Source: Lutimaribacter saemankumensis (GTDB lineage: Bacteria > Pseudomonadota > Alphaproteobacteria > Rhodobacterales > Rhodobacteraceae). From it: a DNA stretch of 64,000 nt. The stretch spans positions 124,001 to 188,000 of the forward strand of contig NZ_FNEB01000005.1 in NCBI RefSeq assembly GCF_900100005.1, written 5' to 3'. This document shows, in pieces, positions 12,059 through 21,350 of this stretch (positions within the stretch are counted from its first letter, which is position 1; each line of letters starts with the position of its first letter). The notes beneath the pieces are model-generated. The model saw nothing but the letters and a program-made list of their open reading frames with translations. It searched no databases and was not told the DNA's origin. The position numbers and the translations under genes were made by a program.

Positions 12059-12526
12059 CTTTTCCCCGTTTCTCGCCGCTCTTCGTCCACGCACACATGT
12101 CCACGATCCGCATAAAATCGTGAATCAAAACAACACTATAACCCGCTGACACTGCTCAGCCGGACGCTGCCCTTGAGAGGGCCGCATTTGCAAAGTTCGG
12201 ACATAGGTACGTGCGCGGGGCGTCCCCTCCCCGATAACCGCACGGTGCCCCATGCACCGAGTTACTTGTCGGACTGGCCGGGCAAGAAAACACCCGTAGA
12301 AAGCAGGCATGCGCAGCAGCTGCATACATGTCGCTTTCGATAGACCTGGTTCCGCTCCTGTCTGGCGTCTGCAGGTCTTACCTGTCCCCCCAAGGCGATG
12401 TGACTCGCTGGAATGGAAGCTAGCAATTTGGCCAAGCGCCGGGCAACTGATCTTCGCGCTTGACTCTGGCTTTTGCGAAAAAGAATCTCTCGCGCTTGCG
12501 GCAGTGCATTGAATCTCTTGGAGTCA
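12059..12526. other. dnaA-rpsT intergenic region, no coding content recognised
   Basis: About 470 non-coding bases separate dnaA from the rpsT terminator. The part next to dnaA must carry the dnaA promoter and leader. A relatively AT-rich patch occurs around 12112-12140. I looked for DnaA boxes (TTATNCACA or its complement) and saw no good match, only TGTCCACGA at 12099-12107. I therefore do not call an origin. The open frames here look spurious. Confidence 0.5.
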
Positions 12527-12528
12527 TG

Positions 12529-12560
12529 AAAAAAGGCGCTGCAGAACTGCAACGCCTTTC
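12529..12560 (-). terminator. Intrinsic terminator of rpsT
   Basis: On the minus strand AAAGGCGTTGCAG pairs with CTGCAGCGCCTTT (one G-U pair) around two bases and is followed by six U residues in all. It is a strong Rho-independent terminator 25 bases after the rpsT stop. Confidence 0.9.
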
Positions 12561-12584
12561 ATTCAATTTGGGTCGCTCAGAAGC

Positions 12585-12848
12585 TTAGCCAAGCGCCTTA
12601 ACGCGGGCCGACAGACGCGAAATCTTGCGCGAGGCGGTGTTCTTGTGGAAGACACCCTTGGTCACGCCGCGCATCAATTCGGGCTGTGCCGCGCGCAGTG
12701 CGGACTGTGCCGCATCCTTGTCACCGGAGGCGATCGCCTCTTCGACTTTGCGCAGGTAGGTGCGGATGCGCGAACGGCGGGCTTTGTTTACGGCAAGACG
12801 GCGCTCGTTCTGGCGGGCGCGCTTCTTGGACTGGGGCGAATTTGCCAT
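12585..12848 (-). CDS. rpsT: 30S ribosomal protein S20
   Basis: S20 binds 16S rRNA early in small-subunit assembly. The 87-residue protein starts [17 protein letters not shown], the standard S20 N-terminus, and is strongly basic. It has the helical repeat [19 protein letters not shown] and ends in an Ala/Lys-rich helix. The frame could be read 23 codons further upstream, but the ATG at 12848 gives the family length. It is transcribed toward dnaA, from which it is separated by its own terminator. Confidence 0.97.
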   Translation of the reverse strand: MANSPQSKKRARQNERRLAVNKARRSRIRTYLRKVEEAIASGDKDAAQSALRAAQPELMRGVTKGVFHKNTASRKISRLSARVKALG

Positions 12849-13025
12849 GATATCTGACCTTTGTGGTTCGGGTTCGGTTCGTTTTGTTCCACGATGCAAA
12901 CCCACCCGGCAGGCCAAAGGCCGGTATCGATTCGAGCCATAGCGGGCTGCACGCGCATGTATGACGGCGGGCTATAGCGGAAAGTGCCGGATTTGCAAAC
13001 CGCAAAATCGCCCGCCCGGAATACG

Positions 13026-13047
13026 AGCCCGGCGTGGCCGCCGGGCT
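13026..13047 (-). terminator. GC-rich hairpin after the crotonase gene
   Basis: A perfect 9-base stem (AGCCCGGCG / CGCCGGGCT, 4-base loop) lies 11 bases past the crotonase stop. It lacks a U-tract, so it may be a transcript-stabilising hairpin or a weak terminator rather than a classic one. Confidence 0.4.
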
Positions 13048-13057
13048 TGCATTGGAT

Positions 13058-13834
13058 TCAACGGTCGCGGAATTGCGCGGTGCGCTTTTCCAGGAAGGCG
13101 GCCATGCCTTCCTTCTGATCTTCCGTCGCGAAAAGCGAGTGGAACACGCGCCGTTCGAACAACAGACCTTCACGCAGCGGCGTTTCGAAAGACCGGTTCA
13201 CCGATTCCTTGACGGCCATCACGGTGATCATGGATTTTTCGGCGATCTTCGCGGCTGCGGCCATGGTTTCTTTCATCAATTCCTTGCAGGGAACGATCCG
13301 GCTGACCAGGCCCGCGCGCTCTGCCTCTTCGGCATCCATGAAGCGCCCGGTCAGGTTCATGTCCATTGCCTTGGCTTTGCCAATCGCACGTGTCAGGCGC
13401 TGGGTTCCACCGATCCCCGCCATGACGCCAAGGTTGATTTCGGGCTGGCCGAACTTGGCAGTGTCCGACGCGATGATGAAATCGCACATCATGGCGAGTT
13501 CGCAGCCGCCGCCCAGCGCATAGCCGGACACGGCAGCGATGATCGGCTTGCGAACGCGGCATATCGCATCCGTTTCATTGGTGAACAGATCGCCTGCAAA
13601 CACGTCGACAAAGCTTTTCTCGCTCATCATCTTGATGTCTGCACCGGCGGCGAATGCCTTTTCGCTTCCGGCAATGACAATGCAACGCACCTTTTCGTTG
13701 TCCTGTGCCGCCGTCAGGGCATCCGACAGCTCGCTCAGCAACTGATCGTTGAGAGCATTCATCGCATCGGGGCGGTTCAGTTTGATAAGGGCAACGTGGT
13801 CTTCTACTTCGACGATGATCGTCTCATAGGCCAT
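13058..13834 (-). CDS. Enoyl-CoA hydratase (crotonase family)
   Basis: This enzyme adds water across 2-enoyl-CoA double bonds in fatty-acid beta-oxidation. The 258-residue sequence has the crotonase fold throughout. The oxyanion-hole motif AAGADIKMM lies near residue 62. The two catalytic glutamates sit in [13 protein letters not shown] (near 108) and FGQPEINLG (near 127), so hydratase activity rather than only isomerase activity is likely. It resembles short-chain mitochondrial-type enoyl-CoA hydratases. It stands alone between rpsT and mutM, with a 65-base gap to mutM. Confidence 0.92.
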   Translation of the reverse strand: MAYETIIVEVEDHVALIKLNRPDAMNALNDQLLSELSDALTAAQDNEKVRCIVIAGSEKAFAAGADIKMMSEKSFVDVFAGDLFTNETDAICRVRKPIIAAVSGYALGGGCELAMMCDFIIASDTAKFGQPEINLGVMAGIGGTQRLTRAIGKAKAMDMNLTGRFMDAEEAERAGLVSRIVPCKELMKETMAAAAKIAEKSMITVMAVKESVNRSFETPLREGLLFERRVFHSLFATEDQKEGMAAFLEKRTAQFRDR

Positions 13835-13899
13835 GAAATTTCGCTTTCGCTTGTTTCGCTCAGATCGGTACGATTATCACCGTTGCCACGCGGTTCAAG

Positions 13900-14751
13900 C
13901 TATCTTTGGCACGACGGGCAGTAGAAACTCGACCTGCCGGATTGAACGATGCGCCTGATTTTCGCTTCGCACCCCGGCGTTCGGCAGGGGTGTCCTTCGC
14001 GCCCGTAAACATCGAAAGAGTGCTGGAAATATCCAAGTTCGCCGTCCGCTTGCCGGAAATCCCGCAAGGATGAACCGCCGGCCGATATCGCGTCTGCCAG
14101 AACCTCGCGAATGATCGGCACAAGTGCGGCCACACGCCGCGCCGAGATACGCCCCGCCTTGCGCCCCGGATGGATGCGTGCGCGGTAAAGTGCCTCGCAT
14201 ACATAGATATTTCCCAACCCGGCGACGATATGCTGATCCAAAAGCGCGGCTTTGATCGGCGTGTTGCGACCATGAAGCGCCGCGACAAGGTGCGGTTCGT
14301 TGAAATCGTTTCCCAGAGGTTCCGGGCCGAGTGCAGCAAGCAGTTTGTGCGCTTCCGCGGTGGCGGTATCCATCAGGTCCATCGCGCCGAATCTGCGCGG
14401 ATCGTTGAACGTGATACGCGCGCCGGTCTCCATCTCAAGCACGACATGGTCGTGTTTTTCCGGTGCGGGATGGTCGTGCACGAAAACGCCCAGCGGATCG
14501 CCCGAAACCAGCATGCGGCCTGACATCCCAAGGTGAATCAACAAAGTCTCGCCCGAATCGAGATCCGCCAGGATGTATTTCGACCGCCGCCGCAGGGCCT
14601 GCACACGCCGGCCCGTCAGCCTTTCGGCCATACGCGGCGGAAACGGCCAGCGCAGGTCGGGCCGGTTAACACTTGCGTGTGCGATGACGTGGCCCTCCAT
14701 TACCGGGGCAAGGCCGCGGCGCACGGTTTCGACCTCGGGCAATTCGGGCAT
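13900..14751 (-). CDS. mutM: Formamidopyrimidine-DNA glycosylase (8-oxoguanine repair)
   Basis: MutM excises oxidised purines and nicks the abasic site. The protein begins [14 protein letters not shown], giving the catalytic N-terminal proline (after Met removal) and Glu3. A helix-two-turn-helix region, including [20 protein letters not shown], lies near residue 165. It ends with a zinc finger of two cysteine pairs, CRTPGC and CPSCQR. Length 283 is slightly above the usual 270. It is divergent from ubiE across 88 bases, a frequent alphaproteobacterial arrangement. Confidence 0.97.
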   Translation of the reverse strand: MPELPEVETVRRGLAPVMEGHVIAHASVNRPDLRWPFPPRMAERLTGRRVQALRRRSKYILADLDSGETLLIHLGMSGRMLVSGDPLGVFVHDHPAPEKHDHVVLEMETGARITFNDPRRFGAMDLMDTATAEAHKLLAALGPEPLGNDFNEPHLVAALHGRNTPIKAALLDQHIVAGLGNIYVCEALYRARIHPGRKAGRISARRVAALVPIIREVLADAISAGGSSLRDFRQADGELGYFQHSFDVYGREGHPCRTPGCEAKIRRIVQSGRSSFYCPSCQR

Positions 14752-14839
14752 GTTTGCAGACCTCTCTGACAGAAGGGCGCATTGCAGCGCCCACTCAGCG
14801 CCCTATAAGAAGGGCAGAGGCAAAGGAACGGCAAGCCCC

Positions 14840-15592
14840 ATGAGCGACGAGTATCAGAAAACCACGCATTTCGGCTTTCAGGATATACCCGAGTCCGAAA
14901 AGGCGGGCCGCGTCCGGGGTGTGTTCGGGTCGGTGGCGTCGAAATACGACGTCATGAACGACGCGATGAGCATGGGCATCCACCGCGTCTGGAAGGATGC
15001 AATGATGGATTGGCTGGCCCCGCGCCCGGGCACCCGGTTGCTGGATGTGGCGGGTGGCACGGGCGACATCGCGTTCCGCTATCTTGCGCGCGCCGGTCAC
15101 GCGCATGCCACCGTGCTGGACCTGACCGAACCCATGCTGATCGAAGGCCGCAAGCGGGCCGAGGCCGAGCGGCAGGCCGACAGCCTGGACTGGGTGGTGG
15201 GCGATGCAATGGCCCTGCCCTTTCCTGACAACAGCTTTGACACCTACACGATTTCCTTCGGCATACGGAACGTCACCCGCCCGCAAGAGGCCCTGAACGA
15301 AGCCTACCGCGTGCTGCGCCCAGGCGGGCGATTGATGGTGCTGGAGTTCAGCCAGATTCCGAACGACCTGATGCAAAAGGTTTATGACCTTTATTCCTTC
15401 CACATCATTCCCCGCATGGGGCAGATCATCGCGAACGACCGGGACAGTTATCAATACCTCGTGGAGTCGATCCGTAAATTCCCCGATCAGGATACGTTCC
15501 TTGAAATGGTCCGCACCGCAGGTTTCGGGAATGCCAAGTACCGCAACCTGACGATGGGCATCGCCTGCCTGCATTCCGGCTGGAAGATCTGA
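14840..15592 (+). CDS. ubiE: Ubiquinone/menaquinone biosynthesis C-methyltransferase UbiE
   Basis: This is the SAM-dependent C-methyltransferase of quinone synthesis. Motif I is [16 protein letters not shown]. The UbiE signatures [18 protein letters not shown] near residue 36 and [14 protein letters not shown] near 160 are present. Length is 250. The start at 14840 follows AAAGGAACGG, and the longer open frame to the left overlaps mutM and is not credible. ubiB follows with one base between stop and start, so the pair form a quinone operon. UbiG, a second methyltransferase of the same pathway, is at 43.6 kb. Confidence 0.96.
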   Translation: MSDEYQKTTHFGFQDIPESEKAGRVRGVFGSVASKYDVMNDAMSMGIHRVWKDAMMDWLAPRPGTRLLDVAGGTGDIAFRYLARAGHAHATVLDLTEPMLIEGRKRAEAERQADSLDWVVGDAMALPFPDNSFDTYTISFGIRNVTRPQEALNEAYRVLRPGGRLMVLEFSQIPNDLMQKVYDLYSFHIIPRMGQIIANDRDSYQYLVESIRKFPDQDTFLEMVRTAGFGNAKYRNLTMGIACLHSGWKI

Positions 15593-15593
15593 G

Positions 15594-17129
15594 TTGCGCG
15601 GCCCTCACAACATATGGCGCCTGATACGGACAGGCGCGACGCTGGAACGCACAAACGCGATGAGCGTCGTGCTGGATGCCTTCAATGCGCCGCGGACGGT
15701 GCGTCTTGTCTTGCGGTCTGTCGTCTGGCCGTTCCGATGGCTGGGGTACAAGGGCGACCCGTCGATGCCTCCGGCGACCCGCGCGCTGACGGCACTGGGC
15801 CCTGCTTACATCAAGTTCGGTCAGGTGCTTTCGACCCGGCCCGACGTCGTCGGCGACGAGCTGGCCAATCAGCTGCGCGTGTTGCAGGACAAGTTGCCGC
15901 CATTTTCCCTGGCCGAAGCACGAAAAAGCATCGAGACCGAACTGGGCGAACCGGTTGACGACGTGTTTCTGGAGATCAGCGAACCCGTGGCGGCTGCGTC
16001 GATCGCACAGGTGCACAAGGCGAGGCTGCGTGAAACCGGCGAAGCTGTTGCGATCAAAGTGCTGCGTCCCGGCATCGAACGCGCCTTTCAAAAGGATATC
16101 GACGCTTTTTACCTTGCTGCCAACGTAATCGAGTTCCTCGCCCCCTTTGCCCGCCGCCTGCGCCCGAACGAAGTGATCACGCATTTCGAGGGCGTGGTCA
16201 TGGGTGAACTCGACCTGCGCCTGGAAGCATCTTCCGCAAGCGAATTCGCCGCCAACACCGCGAATGACGAAGGTTTCCAGCTTCCTGAGGTAAAGTGGCG
16301 CTATTCCGGGCGTCGCGTGATGACATTGGGTTGGGCCGAAGGTGTCGCGCTGGGCGACAACGATGCTCTGGATGCCGCCGGGCACGATCGGGCGCAACTG
16401 GGTGAACGCGTGCTGCGCCTGTTCCTGAACCACGCCCTCCGCGACGGCTTTTTTCATGCCGACATGCATCAGGGCAACCTCAAGGTCGCGCCGGATGGTG
16501 ACATCATCGCCTATGATTTCGGGATCATGGGGCATATCGATGAATACACCCGGCGCGTCTATGCCGAGATCCTCTACGGTTTCATCCGCAAGGATTACAA
16601 GCGCGTGGCCGAAGTGCATTTCGAGGCAGGCTATGTTCCCGCCGATCGCGATGTCGATGAATTCGCCCGCGCCTTGCGCGCGGTCGGAGAACCGATCTTC
16701 GGTCTTGATGCCACCAAGGTTTCGATGGGCCGGTTGCTGAACTACCTGTTCGAAGTGACCGAGCGGTTCGGGATGGAAACGCGCACCGAACTGATCCTGT
16801 TGCAACGAACAATGGTCGTCGTCGAGGGCGTGGCGCGGTCGCTGAACCCGCATATCAACATCTGGAAGGTCGCGCAGCCGGTTGTCGAGAACTACATCCG
16901 CACGTCGATCGGCCCGGCCGCACTGGCGCGCGATCTGGGCAAGACGGCCATCGTTCTCGCGCGGTTCGGCCCGCGCCTGCCCAGTCTTGTCGAGGCGGCG
17001 CTTGTTCGCCAAGCGTCACCGCAAGACCAGGCGCCGCAACGCAGCGGCTGGCTGACTTGGTTGGCTGTCGTGGTCGGGGCGCTCGGGGGTGCCGCTGCCA
17101 TGGCTCTTGCCGTGCATCTGCTTGGCTAG
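15594..17129 (+). CDS. ubiB: Ubiquinone biosynthesis atypical kinase UbiB (ABC1/ADCK family)
   Basis: UbiB is a membrane-tethered protein-kinase-like ATPase that supports coenzyme Q assembly. The hallmark KxGQ motif appears in AYIKFGQVLSTRPD near residue 69, followed by AAASIAQVHKA (the Ala-rich loop) and FHADMHQGNLKV, with the metal site YDFGIMG. A C-terminal membrane helix covers about residues 485-510. The start appears to be TTG at 15594, one base after ubiE. It gives the family N-terminus RGPHNIWRLIRTG, and no ATG would preserve that segment. Length 511. Its TAG stop overlaps the convergent stop of the next gene (shared CTAG). Confidence 0.93.
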   Translation: MRGPHNIWRLIRTGATLERTNAMSVVLDAFNAPRTVRLVLRSVVWPFRWLGYKGDPSMPPATRALTALGPAYIKFGQVLSTRPDVVGDELANQLRVLQDKLPPFSLAEARKSIETELGEPVDDVFLEISEPVAAASIAQVHKARLRETGEAVAIKVLRPGIERAFQKDIDAFYLAANVIEFLAPFARRLRPNEVITHFEGVVMGELDLRLEASSASEFAANTANDEGFQLPEVKWRYSGRRVMTLGWAEGVALGDNDALDAAGHDRAQLGERVLRLFLNHALRDGFFHADMHQGNLKVAPDGDIIAYDFGIMGHIDEYTRRVYAEILYGFIRKDYKRVAEVHFEAGYVPADRDVDEFARALRAVGEPIFGLDATKVSMGRLLNYLFEVTERFGMETRTELILLQRTMVVVEGVARSLNPHINIWKVAQPVVENYIRTSIGPAALARDLGKTAIVLARFGPRLPSLVEAALVRQASPQDQAPQRSGWLTWLAVVVGALGGAAAMALAVHLLG

Positions 17130-18001
17130 GACGCGTCTTTCAAGGCCGCGATTTCAAGTTCCAGAGCTTCCGAATCCCGCCCGTCGCTGCCCGATTGCTC
17201 GGACCGCCACTGGCAATATGCAGCCATGCGCCAATGAAAGGCAGAAGCCAGAGATTTGTAGCGGTCGGTCACAATCGCATCCCCATAGGCCGCGAGAAAG
17301 GACTCGACCTCGATCCGCGACAATGGACCTGCACCGTAAAGGAGCTGCATTGCCGGCGAAAGAAAAACCGCAAGGTCTTCTGCCGGGTCGCCCTGGGCTG
17401 GGCACTGCCAATCAATCAAACATACACCGGTGTCCGTCGGGACCGCGTTTGCGGGGACCGGATCACCATGTAGGAAGACGGTCTGCTGAACCGGTTCGAC
17501 CGCGACGGTCGGGCGGAAAGTGGCAAGGCGGCCGGAATCCCGACACATGGCAAGTATTCTGTCCCCTTGCGCAAGCACGGCCCGAGAACCCGAAGGCGGC
17601 TGGCGCATCCCCTTGAATGGCGAAATCCGATGTAGGGATGCCAAAGCATGTGCCATGCCGATTGGCGTCACCATGGGCTGCGTGCTTTCAACATGGCGGT
17701 AGATCACGCAGCGCCCATGCCGGGTTTCGACATCACCGATCAGCTTGGGCGCCAGGCCGGTTGTGTCCAGACATCGAAGAGCGGCCACCTCGGCGTCGGG
17801 ATCGTTGGGAAACATCGGCGTCGCGGCGCTTTCGACGAAAAGCTTCACCACCAGAACATCATCGCCAAAGTTCACCCGCCAAAGCAGGTTGGTGCGGCCA
17901 CCGGTAAGACGCTCCCAGACAGCCCCGCCGGGAATCCATTTCCGCAAAACAGGGTCTGACGCCATTTGCGCAGAACCTTGCGCGCAATCCGACTGTTTCA
18001 T
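17126..18001 (-). CDS. APH/choline-kinase-like phosphotransferase
   Basis: The protein has the aminoglycoside phosphotransferase fold. An N-terminal nucleotide lobe contains LTGGRTNLLWRV and an invariant-type lysine in VVKLF. The catalytic loop is FLHGDPVPANAVP near 185 and the metal-binding aspartate sits in CLIDWQCPAQGDPAEDLA. These motifs fit small-molecule kinases such as thiamine or choline kinase, but the substrate cannot be read from sequence. Length 291. It is convergent with ubiB (4-base overlap) and precedes flgD on the same strand by 69 bases, probably without a functional link. The start at 18001 has only a weak ribosome site; a later ATG at 17965 is possible. Confidence 0.72.
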   Translation of the reverse strand: MKQSDCAQGSAQMASDPVLRKWIPGGAVWERLTGGRTNLLWRVNFGDDVLVVKLFVESAATPMFPNDPDAEVAALRCLDTTGLAPKLIGDVETRHGRCVIYRHVESTQPMVTPIGMAHALASLHRISPFKGMRQPPSGSRAVLAQGDRILAMCRDSGRLATFRPTVAVEPVQQTVFLHGDPVPANAVPTDTGVCLIDWQCPAQGDPAEDLAVFLSPAMQLLYGAGPLSRIEVESFLAAYGDAIVTDRYKSLASAFHWRMAAYCQWRSEQSGSDGRDSEALELEIAALKDAS

Positions 18002-18070
18002 TCAATTCCCATTGCCAGTGCAGGCGGTCCAACAGTTACGTGGTTGGACGACAGGGAACAAGGATGACAA

Positions 18071-18739
18071 TCATTGGCCGCGCAGTGCAGAAACCGAGCT
18101 GGCCGGGATGATCTGACCGAATTCTGTCATCAGTACGATACCCTGTGACGTTTGCTGTGCCTCGATCACACGGGAATAGGGTTCCGCGGCAAGCCGGTCG
18201 ATGACCGATCCGTCGGCGGAACGGCTTTCGACATCGAATTCGTAGGTGCCATGCAAGGCCGTCCCTCCTCCTGAAAGGGCCCCATGCCACACCGTCCGGC
18301 CACCGTCGCCTACAATCGGGTCGCGCGACACCTCGTTTCCGAAACCGTCGCGCACAACAAGGTCGGCCTGATCGGCACCCGCGGCCGGTTCGGCCCAAAC
18401 GGCAATCGGTGCGCCATCGAAATGGGCCGGTCCGGGGGCCCGCACCTCCATGCCGACAAAACCGGCCATCTGCGTAAGACCGGCACCCGATTGCCCCAAG
18501 ATCCGCCCCAGCAGATCGTTGGTTAGAACCTGTTGTTCCACCGCCGAAAACGTTGCGAGCTGCACGGCAAATTCCGAGGATTCCACCGGGTTGAGCGGAT
18601 CCTGATTTTGCATTTGCACGGTCAACATCTTCAGGAAGGTTTCAAAGTCCGAGCTGAGCGCGCTTTCCTTCTTTCCGGTCGTGTTGTTCGTGCCCGACGA
18701 AGCGGAGTAAGCGGGCTGGATCGTCTGAAAATCGGTCAT
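18071..18739 (-). CDS. flgD: Flagellar hook-capping scaffold FlgD
   Basis: FlgD forms the temporary cap under which hook subunits assemble. The conserved N-terminal motif FETFLKMLTVQMQNQDPLNP lies near residues 32-51, followed by SSEFAVQLATFSAVEQQ. The C-terminal half has the FlgD Ig/tudor-like pattern ending in QGIVLMTEFGQIIPASSV. Length 222 is normal. It is directly downstream of fliK on the same strand (9-base gap), with AGAGGAAATA before the ATG. The protein looks intact even though the flagellar block contains a breakpoint at 21.48 kb. Confidence 0.94.
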   Translation of the reverse strand: MTDFQTIQPAYSASSGTNNTTGKKESALSSDFETFLKMLTVQMQNQDPLNPVESSEFAVQLATFSAVEQQVLTNDLLGRILGQSGAGLTQMAGFVGMEVRAPGPAHFDGAPIAVWAEPAAGADQADLVVRDGFGNEVSRDPIVGDGGRTVWHGALSGGGTALHGTYEFDVESRSADGSVIDRLAAEPYSRVIEAQQTSQGIVLMTEFGQIIPASSVSALRGQ

Positions 18740-18748
18740 TATTTCCTC

Positions 18749-20404
18749 TCACAAGCGGATATCGAGCGAATCTGGTTTTGAGCGCGCAACTTCACGCGGG
18801 GAAACATCGTGCGCCTCAGACTCGCATTCGAGCCTTTGATCGGCATGGATGGCGCTTTGGTCATTGTCTCTGGCCGACGGCCCACGATCCCCACCAATGG
18901 CCACCTCCAGCTTGGCAAAGCCCTGCGCCGCGAATGCGTCGGATAGAAGCGTGATGTTCCGGCGCACCAGTTCCAAAGTCTCGGGCCGGTCCGCAACAAG
19001 GTTCAGAACCGATGCGCCATCCACATGCGTCAACGAAAGGCGCAGTCGGCCAAGCTCTTCTGGACGCAGGGTGATTTCGATACCGCCATCCGCAAGACGT
19101 GGAACGACGTCCAGTATCTGACGCACCACATTCTGAACCGGAAGCCCGGCCCGCCACTGGGCATCGGCATGGTAGCTGACATACGCCCTTGCAAAGCCGC
19201 CCTGCAACGCATCATGGCCGCGCAATTCCGGGACGATTTCTTTCTCCGGTTGGATCGTTGTATCTGGTCCGAGGACAGAGATTTTGGCTTCGAGCGGCAA
19301 GGCGGATGAAACAGGCTTGTCCTGGACCGGATTGGTCAGCACCGGCAAGGCGACATCCGAAACTTGGCGTTCCTTCGACGTGGTCACGAGTTGGACTTTG
19401 ACTGCAGGATCGCTCGGCCCCGAAAACTCGGGCTTAAACTCCGTTTTAAGGTTTAACAGACCCGAATTTCCAGAAATCTTCAATGTCGGTGATGTTGGGC
19501 CGACCACTGTCTGTGGCTGCGTCGAACGCTTCTGTATCCTGTCCAGTTCGTCGACAGATAGCTGCCCCGAAACGGCTTCAACATTGACCTTGGGTCGCTC
19601 CCGTTCAGGCTCTAACGAAGGTGGCTTTGACACGGAGTCTTGGTCGGCAGGTTGCGCAAGTAGGCCCGGTTTCGACTGAGTTGCCGTGGCTGGAATTGGC
19701 TCGCCCACAACGCTGTTTGTCACAATCTTCTGCACCGGATTGCCCGTGCTATCCCCGGCACTACCGGCCAGAATAGTTGGGATAAGTCCCTGTTTCCCCC
19801 TTGCCGAAGGTTTCAAGGCTGACTGGTCAGAAAGTGCCGCATCAAAGGTCGCTTTCTCGGGTTCTGGCGCATTTCGGGCAGGCACATGGGAAAGCCCGTG
19901 TGCCGCAGGTGTAACAGCTTTGTTCACTTTATCGACGTCACCGGGGAAAACGACCATGCGATCCGGGATCATTCCATCCGGTGTTGATGATGAATCGATT
20001 TCGGCCGGAACACTGGCTGCCTGGTAGAACGTGTTCTGACCGGACTGTGATTGCAGTCCTTCTTTTCCTTCCATCACGACGGAAGACGGTTTCCCGGAAC
20101 TTCTGGAAACTGGTGCAACAGGAATGACGTCATCGGCTATTGGGAGATTTGGCGGAACATCGGCCCCTTCGAAACCCTTCTCAGTGTTTTGGTCGAAATC
20201 CCCCGTTGGCCCGGTGTCGCCTGCCGGTTCGGTCCCCTCCAACACCAGGTCCGGCGAAGGGGCGATATCTGTGGCGTCGCCACTGAACTCCAGAACGAAA
20301 TCCACGGGCGGAACCAACTCGTTCCCAGCGCTGCCGGGCTGTCGCGCACACTTGGCAAGCGGCTGGCCAACTACGCTGCCCACTACTGCGATACCGTTAC
20401 TCAT
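18749..20404 (-). CDS. fliK: Flagellar hook-length control protein FliK
   Basis: FliK is the secreted ruler that sets hook length and switches export specificity. Most of its 551 residues are low-complexity, Pro/Ser/Thr/Asp-rich and poorly conserved, as usual. The C-terminal Flg_hook domain is recognisable in GGIEITLRPEELGRLRLSLT and LLSDAFAAQGFAKLEVAIGG, near residues 440-510. An alternative GTG start at 20431 has a reasonable ribosome site (AGAGGCG), so the N-terminus is uncertain by nine residues. It is divergent from the flgJ-like gene and followed by flgD. Confidence 0.87.
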   Translation of the reverse strand: MSNGIAVVGSVVGQPLAKCARQPGSAGNELVPPVDFVLEFSGDATDIAPSPDLVLEGTEPAGDTGPTGDFDQNTEKGFEGADVPPNLPIADDVIPVAPVSRSSGKPSSVVMEGKEGLQSQSGQNTFYQAASVPAEIDSSSTPDGMIPDRMVVFPGDVDKVNKAVTPAAHGLSHVPARNAPEPEKATFDAALSDQSALKPSARGKQGLIPTILAGSAGDSTGNPVQKIVTNSVVGEPIPATATQSKPGLLAQPADQDSVSKPPSLEPERERPKVNVEAVSGQLSVDELDRIQKRSTQPQTVVGPTSPTLKISGNSGLLNLKTEFKPEFSGPSDPAVKVQLVTTSKERQVSDVALPVLTNPVQDKPVSSALPLEAKISVLGPDTTIQPEKEIVPELRGHDALQGGFARAYVSYHADAQWRAGLPVQNVVRQILDVVPRLADGGIEITLRPEELGRLRLSLTHVDGASVLNLVADRPETLELVRRNITLLSDAFAAQGFAKLEVAIGGDRGPSARDNDQSAIHADQRLECESEAHDVSPREVARSKPDSLDIRL

Positions 20405-20449
20405 GTCAGCCCCGTTCTGGTTCTTCGGCACGAGTATCGCCTCTGGTCG

Positions 20450-20464
20450 TTACCGGTTTTTTAC
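20450..20464. promoter_or_regulatory. Possible CtrA-like box between fliK and flgJ-like gene
   Basis: The divergent intergenic region contains TTAC-N7-TTAC (TTACCG repeated one helical turn apart). The spacing equals that of the alphaproteobacterial CtrA box (TTAA-N7-TTAA), but the half-sites differ at the fourth base. CtrA is known to control flagellar genes in Rhodobacterales. Binding here is inference. Confidence 0.35.
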
Positions 20465-20515
20465 CGATTGCCGCTCATGCTTGGAAAAATCCGTTGAATT
20501 GAAAGAAAGCGTGAA

Positions 20516-20788
20516 ATGACCGAACTGCCCCGGATTGAAGGCCCCCTAACGGCGGACAGCAACCGCAGGCTGCGCGCAGTCGCGGTTGAGCTTGAGGCAA
20601 GTTTTCTTGCCGAGATGCTCAAATCCTCCGGTCTCGGCAAAACACCTGACGCATTCGGAGGCGGGACAGGCGAAGATCAGTTTTCGTCCTTTCTCGTGCA
20701 AGAGCAGGCCCGCGCCATTGCCGAGCGTGGCGGAATCGGACTGGCCGAAACGATTTTCAACAGCTTGAAGGACCGAGGACATGAATGA
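20516..20788 (+). CDS. Flagellar rod-binding protein, FlgJ N-terminal domain type
   Basis: The 90-residue protein matches the rod-binding domain of FlgJ: LRAVAVELEASFLAEMLKSS near residues 18-37, then FSSFLVQEQARAIAERGGIGLA. It lacks the muramidase domain of gamma-proteobacterial FlgJ, as is usual in alphaproteobacteria, where rod capping and wall hydrolysis are split. Its stop region overlaps the next start by 8 bases, so translation of the two is probably coupled. It is divergent from fliK. Confidence 0.85.
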   Translation: MTELPRIEGPLTADSNRRLRAVAVELEASFLAEMLKSSGLGKTPDAFGGGTGEDQFSSFLVQEQARAIAERGGIGLAETIFNSLKDRGHE

Positions 20789-21122
20789 CAGTTCCACCCA
20801 AGACGCCCTGGAAGACCTGCTTGAACGAGAAAGAACCGCTCTTCTGGCAGGCGATCTTGAGTCGATCATTCGACTCGCAGACGAAAAGGAGCGTCTTGTC
20901 AGCGCCCTTGCGCCTTTCGAGAAAGACGATCTCGAATCCCTGCAAGCAAAGGCGATGCGCAACCAGCAGCTATTGAACAGCGCGATCGAAGGCATTCGCG
21001 CGGTATCCAATCGGCTGGCCACATTGCGCGACACACGCGACCGGCTGAATACCTATGACAAGACCGGTCGACGCCAGACCATTGAAGGTACCTTTCCCCG
21101 CAAACTGGAAAAAAGGGCGTGA
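20781..21122 (+). CDS. FlgN-like flagellar export chaperone
   Basis: This 113-residue, highly charged and helical protein has heptad-like Leu spacing (LEDLLERERTALLAGDLESI, then LADEKERLVSAL). The pattern and its place just before flagellin resemble FlgN, the chaperone for the hook-filament junction proteins FlgK and FlgL. Sequence similarity in this family is weak, so the assignment rests mainly on length, composition and context. Neither flgK nor flgL is present in the window, which fits the loss at the 21.48 kb breakpoint. Confidence 0.68.
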   Translation: MNDSSTQDALEDLLERERTALLAGDLESIIRLADEKERLVSALAPFEKDDLESLQAKAMRNQQLLNSAIEGIRAVSNRLATLRDTRDRLNTYDKTGRRQTIEGTFPRKLEKRA

Positions 21123-21180
21123 TTTCATTTCAAAATATTGGTTTCGTTTGGAAAAATCCCACGGATATCGCCAACGGCGA

Positions 21181-21195
21181 TTAGGTATCTCTTAG
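21181..21195 (+). promoter_or_regulatory. Possible CtrA-like box upstream of fliC
   Basis: TTAG-N7-TTAG lies about 155 bases before the fliC start. It has the spacing of a CtrA box and parallels the TTAC-N7-TTAC element upstream of the flgJ-like gene. The half-sites are degenerate, so this is a weak call. Confidence 0.3.
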
Positions 21196-21350
21196 TTCTT
21201 TTCACTTCAGTCTGATCACGCACCTCATAGGTGGCGCGGACCTGCAAAGATCGGTTCGCAAACGTCAGAAGACGGTCGATCCTTCCCCGCTTTCGATGGG
21301 GACGGAAAACCCAAACGGGCGGAAACCGCCTCTTGACTGAAGGAAACAAG

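Noticed and set aside
12262-12552. 96-codon minus-strand frame between dnaA and rpsT
   Set aside because: Overlaps the rpsT terminator, lacks a ribosome site and has no coding-like composition.
15426-17012. 528-codon minus-strand frame opposite ubiB
   Set aside because: Antisense of ubiB, which carries all family motifs.
18030-18056. Hairpin GTCCAAC ... GTTGGAC downstream of flgD as a terminator
   Set aside because: No U-tract on either strand and only a short stem; not convincing.
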